Shown here one piece after another: positions 25,676-33,897 of a stretch of 64,000 bases of DNA. Origin of the DNA: Kribbella sp. VKM Ac-2569 (GTDB taxonomy: Bacteria; Actinomycetota; Actinomycetes; Propionibacteriales; Kribbellaceae); NCBI RefSeq assembly GCF_004216905.1, contig NZ_SGXJ01000003.1, positions 806,001-870,000 of the forward strand, written 5' to 3'. Each line of letters opens with the position of its first letter. The first letter of the stretch is position 1. Under the pieces are notes generated by a model. It saw only the letters and a program-made list of their open reading frames with translations, ran no database searches and was not told where the DNA came from. The translations under genes and the position numbers were made by a program.

Positions 25676-26304
25676 TGACCAAATACCCCGGAGCTGAGAA
25701 GTGGGTGCCGCACAACGGCGGCATGCGGAAGGTCCGCGCGGAGCTCGGCAGCTGCCGTGGTTGCGATCTGTGGGAGGACGCCGAACAGGCCGTGCCGGGC
25801 GAAGGGCCGGTGCGGGCGCGGATGATGTTCGTCGGCGAGACGCCCGGGGATCACGAGGACAAGGAAGGTCACGTCTTCGTCGGGCCGGCCGGGCACCTGC
25901 TCGACAAGGCGCTGGTCGAGGCCGGGATCGAGCGGTCGGACGTGTATCTCACCAATGCCGTGAAGCACTTCCGGTTCGAGCTGCGGGGGAAGCGGCGGAT
26001 CCACAAGACGCCGGCGGCGAGTCAGATCACGGCCTGCCATCCGTGGCTGGTGCGGGAGCTCGAGATCGTGAAGCCGTCGCTGGTCGTCGTGATGGGGTCG
26101 GTCGCGGCGAAGGCTCTCCTGGGCTCTACGTTCCGGGTGACACAAGAGCGTGGCAAGCGGGTGGAGTTGCCGGATGGCCTGCCGGCCGTGGCGACCGTGC
26201 ATCCGTCGGCGGTGGTCCGGTCCGAGGAGTTCCGGCGCGACTTCGGGCTCTTCGTCGACGATCTCCGGGTCGCGGTCGAGCTACTTGGTCAGGAGGCCGT
26301 GTAG
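25675..26304 (+). CDS. udgX: UdgX, uracil-DNA-binding glycosylase that crosslinks to its product
   Basis: This 209-residue protein is a family-4-like uracil-DNA glycosylase. GETPGDHEDKEGHVFVG covers the uracil-site residues 54-70. The R-loop KRRIH at 106-110 is the UdgX signature; its histidine (His110) attacks the sugar after uracil is cut and leaves a covalent protein-DNA adduct. Cys27, Cys30 and Cys121 should hold the Fe-S cluster, and His98 (NAVKHFRF) stands where other family-4 enzymes have their remaining cysteine. HPSAVVRS carries the second active-site histidine. The 3' end overlaps the next gene by 16 bases. Confidence 0.93.
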   Translation: MTKYPGAEKWVPHNGGMRKVRAELGSCRGCDLWEDAEQAVPGEGPVRARMMFVGETPGDHEDKEGHVFVGPAGHLLDKALVEAGIERSDVYLTNAVKHFRFELRGKRRIHKTPAASQITACHPWLVRELEIVKPSLVVVMGSVAAKALLGSTFRVTQERGKRVELPDGLPAVATVHPSAVVRSEEFRRDFGLFVDDLRVAVELLGQEAV

Positions 26305-26768
26305 CCGACCACCGAGACGGATCCCACGATCTGCCCGTCGGTCCGGGTCAGTTGCTGGATCGGCATGCCCGGCAGGCTGGTCGCGAACCAGAAGATCTCG
26401 TCGGTTCCGCCGTCCCGCACGGTGTAGCGCAGGCAGTCCAGCGCGCCGATCTCGGTCTCGATCCGTTCCGGCTCGATCGTCGTGTCGGCGGCCGCGAACG
26501 AGGCGTGCCGCTGCAGGTCGAGCCAGGTCGCCTTCATCACCTGCGGCTCGCCGAGCAGAGCGCCGTCGAGCGATCGCTGCGAACGTTCCAGCGTGGCGCC
26601 GTCCTCGTCGCACTCGACGTACGTGCTGATCAGCAGGAACGGCTCCGCACCGGCCGACTCGACGCGCCGTGTGATGGACTTCCCCACCCTCGTCGCGTCC
26701 CGGATCTCGGCGGCGGTGAACGGTGTCGGAGCCTGCCCGACCTCCAGTACATGCGAATCCGCTGCCAT
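26289..26768 (-). CDS. Hypothetical protein
   Basis: The 159-residue protein starts at the ATG at 26768 (MAADSHVLEVGQAP). It has no signal peptide or membrane helix. The alternating pattern of FLLISTYVECDEDG, EEIFWFATSLPG and QIVGSVSVVGY suggests a mostly beta protein. I do not recognise the family. Longer open reading upstream runs into the phosphoketolase gene and is not coding. It converges with udgX. Confidence 0.6.
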   Translation of the reverse strand: MAADSHVLEVGQAPTPFTAAEIRDATRVGKSITRRVESAGAEPFLLISTYVECDEDGATLERSQRSLDGALLGEPQVMKATWLDLQRHASFAAADTTIEPERIETEIGALDCLRYTVRDGGTDEIFWFATSLPGMPIQQLTRTDGQIVGSVSVVGYTAS

Positions 26769-26832
26769 CCGGCCTCCAAAGCTAGGACTCGATGCCACTG
26801 TAGAGGTCGGCCGCGTCGATGTCGCGGTCGAG

Positions 26833-29214
26833 CTACCCCGCTGACCAGCGCCAGTTCCGGACCTCCGGCAGGTCCTCGCCGTACCGCGTGACGTAGGCAC
26901 GATGGCGGGTGCGTTGGCCGGCGAAGTACTGCCGCGTCGACACTGCCCGGGACTGCAGCGACGGCACCCGGTCGATGACATCCATCGCGAGGTGGTAGCG
27001 GTCCAGGTTGTTGCGGACGACCATGTCGAACGGAGTGGTCGTCGTACCCTCCTCGATGTAGCCGCGGACGTGCAGGTTGGCATGACCGTGCCGCCGGTAG
27101 GTGAGGCGATGGATCAGCCACGGGTAGCCGTGGTACGCGAAGATCACCGGCTTGTCCGTTGTGAACAGGGCGTCGTACTCCGCGTCCGGCAGCCCGTGCG
27201 GATGCTCGGTCGCGTCCTGCAGCCGCATCAGGTCGACGACGTTCACGACCCGGATCCGCAGCTCCGGCAGGTGCTCACGGAGCAGCTCGACCGCGGCGAG
27301 CGTCTCCATCGTCGGCACGTCGCCAGCGCAGGCCATCACCACATCGGGATCGCCGTCGTCGTTGCTCGCGAAGTCCCAGACCCCGGCACCACGAGCACAG
27401 TGCACCGACGCTTCGTCCCAGTCGAGCCAGTTGGGCTGCGGCTGCTTGCCGGCGACTACGACGTTGATGTAGTTCCGGGTCCGCAGACAGTGGTCCATCG
27501 TGGACAGCAGCGTGTTCGTGTCCGGCGGCAGGTAGACCCGGACGACCTCGGCCTTCTTGTTCACCACATGGTCGATGAACCCCGGGTCCTGATGCGAGAA
27601 CCCGTTGTGGTCCTGCCGCCAGACATGCGACGTGAGCAGGTAGTTCAGCGACGGGACCGGACGCCGCCACTCGAGGCGGTTGATCGTCTTCAGCCACTTC
27701 GCGTGCTGGTTCACCATCGAGTCGACGATGTGCACGAACGCCTCGTACGACGAGAACAGACCGTGCCGCCCGGTGAGCAGGTACCCCTCCAACCAACCCT
27801 GGCAGGTGTGCTCGCTGAGGATCTCCAGCACGCGGCCGTCCGGCGCGAGGTGGTTGTCGCTGTCCCGGCGCTCGGCGAGCCACCGCTTCCCGGTCTCCTC
27901 GTAGACCGCGCTCAACCGGTTCGACTCGGTCTCGTCCGGCCCGAACAGCCGCAGGTTGTCCGGGTTCCGCCGGAAGGCGTCCCGGAGGAACGCGCCGAAG
28001 ACCTTCGTCGGCTCCCCGTCCTCGGCGCCCGGCGCCTTCACCGGTACGGCGTACTCCTCCACCGGCGGCAGCTCGAGGTCACGGCTCAGCTCGCCGGCGT
28101 TGGCGTGGGGGCTCGATCCCATCCGCCGCTCCGGGCCCGGAGCGAGCTCGAGTAGATCCGGGACGGGGCGGCCCTGGTCGTCGAACAGCTCCTCGGGCCG
28201 GTAGCTGCGGAGCCAGACCTCCAGTTGGCGCAGATGGTCCTCGTTCGTGCGGACGCCGGACAGCGGGACCTGATGCGATCGCCAGGTGCCCTCGACCTGC
28301 TCACCGTCGACCGTTCGCGGACCGGTCCACCCCTTCGGCGTACGCAACACGATCATCGGCCAGGCGGCGCGCGCCGGCGCCTGGTCCGCCGACCGTGCCT
28401 CGCGCTGGATCTCGTCGATCCGGTCCAGGCACCGGTCCAGCGTGGCCGCCAGCGCCTGGTGAACCTCGGCCGGCTCGGCGCCCTCGACCAGGTACGGCTC
28501 GTACCCGTATCCCCGCATCAGCGCGGTCAGCTCCTCGTCACCGATCCTCGCCAGCAGCGCCGGGTTGGCGATCTTGTAGCCGTTCAGGTGCAGGATCGGC
28601 AGTACGGCGCCATCGCGCGCCGGGTTCAGGAACTTGTTCGAGTGCCACGACGCCGCGAGCGGGCCCGTCTCGGCCTCACCGTCACCGACGACACAGGCCA
28701 CGACCAGATCCGGGTTGTCGGCGGCCGCGCCGTACGCGTGACTGAGCGAATAGCCCAGCTCGCCGCCCTCGTTGATCGACCCCGGCACGTCCGCCGCCAC
28801 GTGACTCGGGATACCTCCCGGGAAGGAGAACTGCCTGAACAACCGCCCCATCCCGGCCTCGTCCCGCGTCGTGTTCGGGTACGCCGCCGTCCAGCTCCCC
28901 TCCAGCCACGTGTTCGCCACCAGCGCCGGCCCACCGTGCCCAGGTCCGGTCACGAACAACATCTCCCGGTCCCGCTGCCTGATCGCCCGGTTCAGGTGCG
29001 TGTAGATCAGGTTCAGCCCGGGCGTCGTACCCCAATGGCCGAGCAGCCGCGGCTTGATGTGCTCCGGCCGCAGCGGCTCCCGCAGGAGCGGATTGGCGAG
29101 CAGATAGATCTGGCCGACGGACAGGTAGTTGGCCGCGCGCCAGTACGCGTCGATCCCCCGCAACTCGTCGTCACGCAGTGCTTCACCCAGTGCCTTGGCC
29201 TCGATCTGCTCCAC
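26833..29214 (-). CDS. xfp: Xylulose-5-phosphate/fructose-6-phosphate phosphoketolase
   Basis: This thiamine diphosphate enzyme of 793 residues splits xylulose 5-phosphate or fructose 6-phosphate with phosphate, giving acetyl phosphate and a smaller sugar phosphate. Family motifs are abundant: YLSVGQIYLLANPLL, GPGHGGPALVANTWLEGS, the ThDP-binding VGDGEAETGPLA region, GYEPYLVEG and the late HGYPWLIHRLTYRR. I start at the GTG at 29214, with AGGGG a few bases upstream, because the longer open frame carries no family sequence. Acetyl phosphate can be used by the pta-ackA pair in the same window. The gap before it holds palindromes at 29236-29267. Confidence 0.96.
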   Translation of the reverse strand: MEQIEAKALGEALRDDELRGIDAYWRAANYLSVGQIYLLANPLLREPLRPEHIKPRLLGHWGTTPGLNLIYTHLNRAIRQRDREMLFVTGPGHGGPALVANTWLEGSWTAAYPNTTRDEAGMGRLFRQFSFPGGIPSHVAADVPGSINEGGELGYSLSHAYGAAADNPDLVVACVVGDGEAETGPLAASWHSNKFLNPARDGAVLPILHLNGYKIANPALLARIGDEELTALMRGYGYEPYLVEGAEPAEVHQALAATLDRCLDRIDEIQREARSADQAPARAAWPMIVLRTPKGWTGPRTVDGEQVEGTWRSHQVPLSGVRTNEDHLRQLEVWLRSYRPEELFDDQGRPVPDLLELAPGPERRMGSSPHANAGELSRDLELPPVEEYAVPVKAPGAEDGEPTKVFGAFLRDAFRRNPDNLRLFGPDETESNRLSAVYEETGKRWLAERRDSDNHLAPDGRVLEILSEHTCQGWLEGYLLTGRHGLFSSYEAFVHIVDSMVNQHAKWLKTINRLEWRRPVPSLNYLLTSHVWRQDHNGFSHQDPGFIDHVVNKKAEVVRVYLPPDTNTLLSTMDHCLRTRNYINVVVAGKQPQPNWLDWDEASVHCARGAGVWDFASNDDGDPDVVMACAGDVPTMETLAAVELLREHLPELRIRVVNVVDLMRLQDATEHPHGLPDAEYDALFTTDKPVIFAYHGYPWLIHRLTYRRHGHANLHVRGYIEEGTTTTPFDMVVRNNLDRYHLAMDVIDRVPSLQSRAVSTRQYFAGQRTRHRAYVTRYGEDLPEVRNWRWSAG

Positions 29215-29235
29215 AGTTCGCCCCTCGAAGATCGC

Positions 29236-29267
29236 CGAAGTTCTTCGTGTTCCGGGCTGGTACCCGG
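29236..29267. promoter_or_regulatory. Palindromes in the phosphoketolase promoter
   Basis: CGAAGTTCTTCG (29236-29247) is a perfect 12-base palindrome and CCGGG-N6-CCCGG (29252-29267) follows after four bases. They lie 22-53 bases before the phosphoketolase start. They may be operators for an unlinked sugar or stress regulator. Confidence 0.4.
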
Positions 29268-29380
29268 TGCCGGTCTGCAACATTCGGGCGAGTGCGGGTA
29301 ACATAGGGTCTCGATCGCGCACACACAGGAGCGGTGCATTCTGAGCCGTGTTCCTGGGGGACCTTCTGGACGGCCCTCTG

Positions 29381-29416
29381 CACGTCATTGGGCACGTCAT
29401 TGGGTACGTCACGAGG
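29381..29416 (+). repeat. Three 12-base tandem repeats before the SNF2 helicase gene
   Basis: CACGTCATTGGG occurs twice in exact tandem (29381-29404) and is followed in phase by the degenerate TACGTCACGAGG (29405-29416). The array lies in the leader of the helicase gene, about 80 bases before its start. It could be an iterated protein-binding site. The surrounding 130 bases contain no gene. Confidence 0.6.
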
Positions 29417-29494
29417 TCGCGCCTCGTCGGCGGATCGGTCCGGGCGTGGTCCGGTATTCCGTCACGGCTCCGCCGTGGCACGACACAGGAGGAA

Positions 29495-31648
29495 ATGTTG
29501 GCCCGACGAGGTCAGCGCCAGCCCGGCGCTACCCGTTCCGCTCCCCGTCGCCGGCGTCGCGTCCGTGACGGCGAGTCCGACGGTCTGATCCAGGTCCTCG
29601 CGCAGGCCGTGCGAGAGGTCGAGGCCGCGGTCACCCGTGGCGCGATCAAGCCGTCGACCCGGACGAAGTTCCAGATCGTCGCCCTGCTGGTCCGCGAGGA
29701 GCGGTCCCGGGTGAACGGCGCCGAGTCCGCCACCGAGGCGTACCGCACCGAGCAGCTCCGGCGGCTCGACGGGATCGCGACGATCCTGGCGAAGACCGCC
29801 GCGCTGGAGCCCTCGCTGCTCGGCCTGCTGGCCGAGGACGCGGTGATCTCCGAGGCGGCGGCCGCGCTCAAGCGGCAGATGCTGGAGGACGCCGGGATGG
29901 AGGCGCCCGAGGAGCCGGAGCCGGAGCAACCGGCCGCTCCCCCGGAGACGCAGACCCGTCGGGTGGTCCCGCAGGCAGTCGTGTCCCGGCAGCTCGCGAA
30001 CCCGTTCCTCCCCCCGGACTTCTCGAACGCCCCGGCCCGCACCGCCAAGCCGAGCCGGCTCGGCGGCTGGGAGCTGATCGGACCGCTGCTGCGCTCGTTC
30101 GAGCACGCCGCGGCCTCGGCCACCATGAACCTGCCCGACCCGAAGGGGCTCCGGCTCACCGGTGGAGTCGACGCACTCCGCCTCCGCGGCCTCGAACTGA
30201 TGCCGCACCAGGCCGGGCTGATCGAAGCCGCGGCCGAGGGCCACCGGACGTTCCTGCTCGCCGACGAGCCCGGTCTGGGCAAGACCGCCCAGGCGCTGCT
30301 CGCCGCGCAGGCCGTCGACGCCTATCCCCTGCTGGTCGTCGTGCCGAACGTCGTGAAGACGAACTGGGCCCGCGAGGCCGGCCTCTGGACACCCCGCCGT
30401 ACGCCGACCGTCATCCACGGCGACGGCGACACGATCGACGGATTCGCGGACATCGTGGTGGTGAACTACGAGATCCTCGACCGGCACGTCGGCTGGCTCG
30501 GCGACCTCGGGTTCCGCGGCATGGTCGTCGACGAGGCGCACTTCATCAAGAACAAGAAGTCGCAGCGGTCCCGGAACGTGCTCGACCTGTCCAACCGGAT
30601 CCGCAGCCGGACCGCCCGGCCGCTGCTGATGGCCCTCACCGGCACGCCGCTGATCAACTCGATCGAGGACTTCACCGCGATCTGGGAGTTCCTCGGCTGG
30701 ATCGACGAGAAGGCACCGCGGTCCGAGCTGATGGAGAAGCTCGACGCGACCGACCTGACCCCGGCCGACCCCGGGTTCAACGCGGCCGCGCGGGCCAGTG
30801 TGATCGACATGGGCATCGTCCGCCGCCGCAAGGTCGACGTGGCCGCGGACATCCCGGCCCGCCGGATCGCCGACCTCCCGGTCGAGCTCGACGGCGCCGT
30901 CGGCCGCTCGATCCGGGCCGCGGAGCGGGAGCTCGCGGACCGCCTCGTCGAGCGGTACAAGACCGCCCTCGAGACCCGTCGCCTGGGCATCGTCGTGGAC
31001 GGCATCGACCACGACCTGGTCCGCCAGGTGGCCGGCTGGGAGCGGGCCGAGATGGCCGCCAAGAAGACCGGCGACAACGTGTTCAGCCTGTTCCGCCGGA
31101 TCGGTCAGGCGAAGGCAGGCCTGGCCGCCGACTACGCGGCGCAGCTCGCGCAGAACGTCGGCAAGGTCGTGTTCTTCGCCCGCCACATCGAGGTGATGGA
31201 CACCGCCGAGGAGCTGTTCGCCGAGCGTGGCATCCGGTACTCGTCGATCCGCGGCGACCAGACCGCACGCACCCGGCAGAAGAACATCGACGCCTTCGTC
31301 AACGACCCCGAGGTGTCGATCGCGGTCTGCTCGCTGCTGACCGCGGGCGTCGGCATCAACCTGCAGGTCTCGTCGAACGTCGTCCTCGCCGAGCTGTCGT
31401 GGACCAACGCCGAGCAGACCCAGGCCATCGACCGGGTGCACCGGATCGGCCAGGACGAGCCGGTCACCGCGTGGCGGATCATCGCCGCGCAGACCATCGA
31501 CACCCGGGTCGCGGACCTGATCGACGCCAAGGCCGGCCTGGCCGCCAAGGCGCTCGACGGCTCCGACGAAGAGGTCGGCTCCTCGGCCGACTTCCAACTG
31601 GAGGCGCTGGCTGCCCTTCTTACCCGTGCCCTGGAAGCTGCTGTCTGA
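29495..31648 (+). CDS. SNF2-family DEAD/DEAH-box helicase
   Basis: The 717-residue protein has an N-terminal region of about 220 residues with a basic start and a proline/glutamate-rich linker, then a SWI2/SNF2 motor. Motif I is DEPGLGKT (about 257-264), motif II VVDEAHFIKN (about 343), motif III LTGTPLINS, and motif VI RVHRIGQ (about 647). It should translocate on double-stranded DNA and remodel bound proteins. The role is unknown; no methylase, nuclease or other defence gene lies nearby. The start may be the ATG at 29495, very close behind AGGAGG, or the TTG at 29498, which has better spacing. Confidence 0.9.
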   Translation: MLARRGQRQPGATRSAPRRRRRVRDGESDGLIQVLAQAVREVEAAVTRGAIKPSTRTKFQIVALLVREERSRVNGAESATEAYRTEQLRRLDGIATILAKTAALEPSLLGLLAEDAVISEAAAALKRQMLEDAGMEAPEEPEPEQPAAPPETQTRRVVPQAVVSRQLANPFLPPDFSNAPARTAKPSRLGGWELIGPLLRSFEHAAASATMNLPDPKGLRLTGGVDALRLRGLELMPHQAGLIEAAAEGHRTFLLADEPGLGKTAQALLAAQAVDAYPLLVVVPNVVKTNWAREAGLWTPRRTPTVIHGDGDTIDGFADIVVVNYEILDRHVGWLGDLGFRGMVVDEAHFIKNKKSQRSRNVLDLSNRIRSRTARPLLMALTGTPLINSIEDFTAIWEFLGWIDEKAPRSELMEKLDATDLTPADPGFNAAARASVIDMGIVRRRKVDVAADIPARRIADLPVELDGAVGRSIRAAERELADRLVERYKTALETRRLGIVVDGIDHDLVRQVAGWERAEMAAKKTGDNVFSLFRRIGQAKAGLAADYAAQLAQNVGKVVFFARHIEVMDTAEELFAERGIRYSSIRGDQTARTRQKNIDAFVNDPEVSIAVCSLLTAGVGINLQVSSNVVLAELSWTNAEQTQAIDRVHRIGQDEPVTAWRIIAAQTIDTRVADLIDAKAGLAAKALDGSDEEVGSSADFQLEALAALLTRALEAAV

Positions 31649-31649
31649 T

Positions 31650-32264
31650 CTAGCCTGATAGCTCGCCCACCGGCAGTTCGACACTCATGGTGTTGGCTGC
31701 CGGTGCCAGCGGGCAGGTCCATTCCGGGCTGTAGGCGCAGGACGGGTTGTACGCGAAGTTCAGGTCGACGACGAGCTCGGGAAAGTCGCCGCCGAGGTCC
31801 GCGCCTTTCACCGTGTCGATCAGGTAGCGGCCGCCGCCGTACGTCGATTTGCCGGCCAGCGCGTCCTTCACCGGGACGAACAGGCCACCTCCGTACGACT
31901 CCAGCCACCACACGTCCAGGTCCCCGACCGGCAACTGGAGTACGCCGACGCGCGAGAACGGGATCACGCCGTCGGTCGCAGACTGGAACTCCCAGCTGAA
32001 CGGCTTCACGTCGGTCTCGATGGTCGCCTCGAAGCGCAGTTCCGGGCGGTACGGCGCGACGGGCGCACCGGCGTACGTCGTGCGCTGTTCCGGTGGGACC
32101 GGTGAGGCGGAGTGGTTCGTCAGCAGCTCGTTGCGGCCGGCTTGCCAATGGGCGTGTGCGGCCGCTGGATCGCTCTCGGCGCGGATGTCTCGGTAGAGGG
32201 CGAGGACCTGTCGGCGCCAGTCGGCGACGGCAAGCGCGGGTGCCCCGAAGTTCCCTAGGTTCAC
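31650..32264 (-). CDS. DUF1684 family protein
   Basis: The protein has 204 residues and starts with GTG at 32264. DUF1684 features include WRRQVLALYRDIRAE, the internal RFEATIETDVKPFSWEF strand, and the C-terminal YGGGRYLIDTVKG followed by LVVDLNFAYNPSCAYSPEWT, with the conserved NPSCAY cysteine. The family function is unknown. No signal peptide is present. It is next to a lipoprotein gene in the same direction with 11 bases between them. Confidence 0.82.
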   Translation of the reverse strand: MNLGNFGAPALAVADWRRQVLALYRDIRAESDPAAAHAHWQAGRNELLTNHSASPVPPEQRTTYAGAPVAPYRPELRFEATIETDVKPFSWEFQSATDGVIPFSRVGVLQLPVGDLDVWWLESYGGGLFVPVKDALAGKSTYGGGRYLIDTVKGADLGGDFPELVVDLNFAYNPSCAYSPEWTCPLAPAANTMSVELPVGELSG

Positions 32265-32275
32265 AGCGTCTCCTG

Positions 32276-32929
32276 TCAGCTCTTGAGCGCTTCGGCGGAT
32301 TTCGCCCAGTTGTCGTGCAGGCGGTCGACGTACGACTGGGCCTGCGAACCAGCCTTGCGGCCGCGGGCGAAGATCCGCATGTTGCCGCCGCCCGCGTTGT
32401 AGCCGAGGGCAAGCAACTCGTCCTTGGTGTAGAGATCGGCACGCTTGCTCGGCAGCCGTTTCGCGAGGTCGTGGAGGTGCCAGGCCGCAGCCTGGATCGC
32501 CAGCGCGGGGTTGTCGGGCAGCTCTTCCCACTTCCGCTTCGCGAAGTCCCGGCCGCGTTTGGTCTCGTCGAACGCAGGCTTGTGCATGTTCGCGATCCCG
32601 AACGCCGGATCGGAGTCCACCTCCGCCCACTGCCGCTCGAACTTCGGGTCGTGCGGCTTGTACGACTCGTTGTACAAGATTGCCATCAGCAACTGCGGGT
32701 TGATCCCGGCCTGCTTGGCGTACCGCCGTACGTCGGGCGCGAAGTGAGCCGGATCGTAGTCGTCGTACCACGGCTTCGTCGTCGTGGTCTTCGCGGTCGG
32801 CTTGGTGGTGGTTGTGGCCGTTGGCTTGGCGGTGGGTTCTGTTCTGGCGGTGGAGTCCTTGTCGGAACAGGCCGCCCAGACGCCTACTAGCAGTACTCCG
32901 ACCGCCACCCACGACCAGCGTTTCGCCAC
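32276..32929 (-). CDS. Lipoprotein with lytic-transglycosylase-like (SLT) domain
   Basis: The 217-residue protein has a lipoprotein signal (LLVGVWAAC, lipid-modified Cys at about 21), a threonine/lysine/proline-rich linker (about 27-53) and an SLT-like domain. The domain keeps MAILYNESYKPHDP, where Glu68 is the likely catalytic acid, then DPAFGIANM and ALGYNAGGGNMRIFARG. It probably cleaves peptidoglycan at the outer face of the membrane. It is transcribed with the DUF1684 gene. Confidence 0.82.
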   Translation of the reverse strand: MAKRWSWVAVGVLLVGVWAACSDKDSTARTEPTAKPTATTTTKPTAKTTTTKPWYDDYDPAHFAPDVRRYAKQAGINPQLLMAILYNESYKPHDPKFERQWAEVDSDPAFGIANMHKPAFDETKRGRDFAKRKWEELPDNPALAIQAAAWHLHDLAKRLPSKRADLYTKDELLALGYNAGGGNMRIFARGRKAGSQAQSYVDRLHDNWAKSAEALKS

Positions 32930-32999
32930 CCCACCACCGTAGTCAGCCCGGGCAACGCGCCGACCCGCGACACTTCCGGAAAGCGCTTGCTACGGTGGT

Positions 33000-33647
33000 G
33001 TGGTGATCTACGAGCTGAACCATGTCGGTGGCCGGGTACAGGATCTCGAGGCGAGCTTGTCGTTCTACGGCGGGCTCGGGGCGGAGGTGGTCGATCGGTT
33101 GTTCATGCCCGGTCCGCGCGTCAACCGGGTCCACATCCAGCTCGCGACCGGCCTGGTCGAGCTGCTCCACCACGAGGAGCCCGACGCGCAGGCGACGTAC
33201 GGGCTGAACCACATCGGCTTCATGACCGACGACCTCGACGGCGACTACGCGCGGCTGATGGCCCTCGGGTACGCCGAACTCTCGTCGCCCCGCGTGGCCG
33301 GGAGCGGGCAGGGCCGGCTCGCGTTCCTGTCCGACCCGAACGGCGTCCGCGTCGAACTTCTCCAGCGCTCGGAGGACTTCCGCGTCGCACCGATTACCGC
33401 GGGTCCGGTGGTCGCCTTCACGCACGTCGCCGTCGCGGCCCCCGATCCCGAGGCGGCGGCCGAGTTCTACGGCACCCACCTCGGCATGGAACGCGTCACC
33501 GACGACACCTTCCGCCTGGGCTCTGACACCCTCAAACTCGTACCCCCACCGGCCGCCACCATCGCCCACCTCGCCTTCACCACCACCTCCCCCACCCCAA
33601 ACACCCAAGACCCCGACGGCACCCCAGTCACCTTCCTCGCCAGTTGA
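33000..33647 (+). CDS. VOC-family (glyoxalase/dioxygenase-fold) protein with two modules
   Basis: The 215-residue protein has two vicinal-oxygen-chelate modules, at about 4-125 (YELNHVGGRVQDLEASLSFY, ending FLSDPNGVRVELLQ) and about 135-215 (FTHVAVAAPDPEAAAEFYG). Metal-binding His and Glu positions are kept in the first module (His8, Glu119 region). The reaction is unknown. It may start at either of two tandem GTG codons (33000 or 33003). A hairpin overlaps its stop codon. Confidence 0.82.
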   Translation: MVIYELNHVGGRVQDLEASLSFYGGLGAEVVDRLFMPGPRVNRVHIQLATGLVELLHHEEPDAQATYGLNHIGFMTDDLDGDYARLMALGYAELSSPRVAGSGQGRLAFLSDPNGVRVELLQRSEDFRVAPITAGPVVAFTHVAVAAPDPEAAAEFYGTHLGMERVTDDTFRLGSDTLKLVPPPAATIAHLAFTTTSPTPNTQDPDGTPVTFLAS

Positions 33648-33664
33648 TCCGCTGCAGGCGGATC
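33646..33664 (+). terminator. Hairpin at the end of the VOC gene
   Basis: GATCCGC (33646-33652) pairs with GCGGATC (33658-33664) over a five-base loop and overlaps the stop codon. There is no T-tract, which is common for actinobacterial terminators. Confidence 0.45.
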
Positions 33665-33734
33665 CCCAACACTCACCAACGCAGGTCCAGCCCGCCGGAT
33701 GGCCCGACCCACCGCTTGAACCCGCGCGGCGATC

Positions 33735-33776
33735 CCGTGGGTGGCGTGGGTCGCGCCTGACCACTACCACCCACGG
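33735..33776. repeat. 10-bp stem hairpin (hairpin 1 of the second two-hairpin unit)
   Basis: CCGTGGGTGG (33735-33744) pairs exactly with CCACCCACGG (33767-33776), and GATC lies just outside both arms. Like the hairpin at 105-164, which also has GTGG/CCAC next to GATC, it precedes a nested GGTTATCCCC hairpin. The gap 33648-33897 contains only these structures. Confidence 0.6.
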
Positions 33777-33791
33777 ATCAAGCACAAGAAC

Positions 33792-33861
33792 GGTTATCCC
33801 CTCGAATTGGGGGTTCTCTGCTGGTGTGCGAGTAGAGAACCCCCAACGCGAGGGGATAACC
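33792..33861. repeat. Nested long hairpin repeat, copy 2
   Basis: Outer arms GGTTATCCCCTCG (33792-33804) and CGAGGGGATAACC (33849-33861) and inner arms TTGGGGGTTCTC (33807-33818) and GAGAACCCCCAA (33835-33846) form one long nested hairpin. AGTAGAGAACCC in the right arm and ACGCGAGGGGATAACC are identical to copy 1 at 188-259. It lies 36 bases before a methyltransferase gene. Confidence 0.75.
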
Positions 33862-33897
33862 CCGCCAAGTGAGTGGCAGGCGTTCTAGCCTGGGGGC

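Noticed and set aside
29344..29375. GGGGGACCTTCTGGACGG as a DevR-like box before the SNF2 gene
   Set aside because: The right half (TGGAC) does not match GTCCC/GGCCC, and the sequence is in no dormancy-type context.
29495..31648. SNF2 helicase as part of a defence island
   Set aside because: No methylase, nuclease, toxin or phage-related gene lies near it; the neighbours are metabolic and cell-envelope genes.
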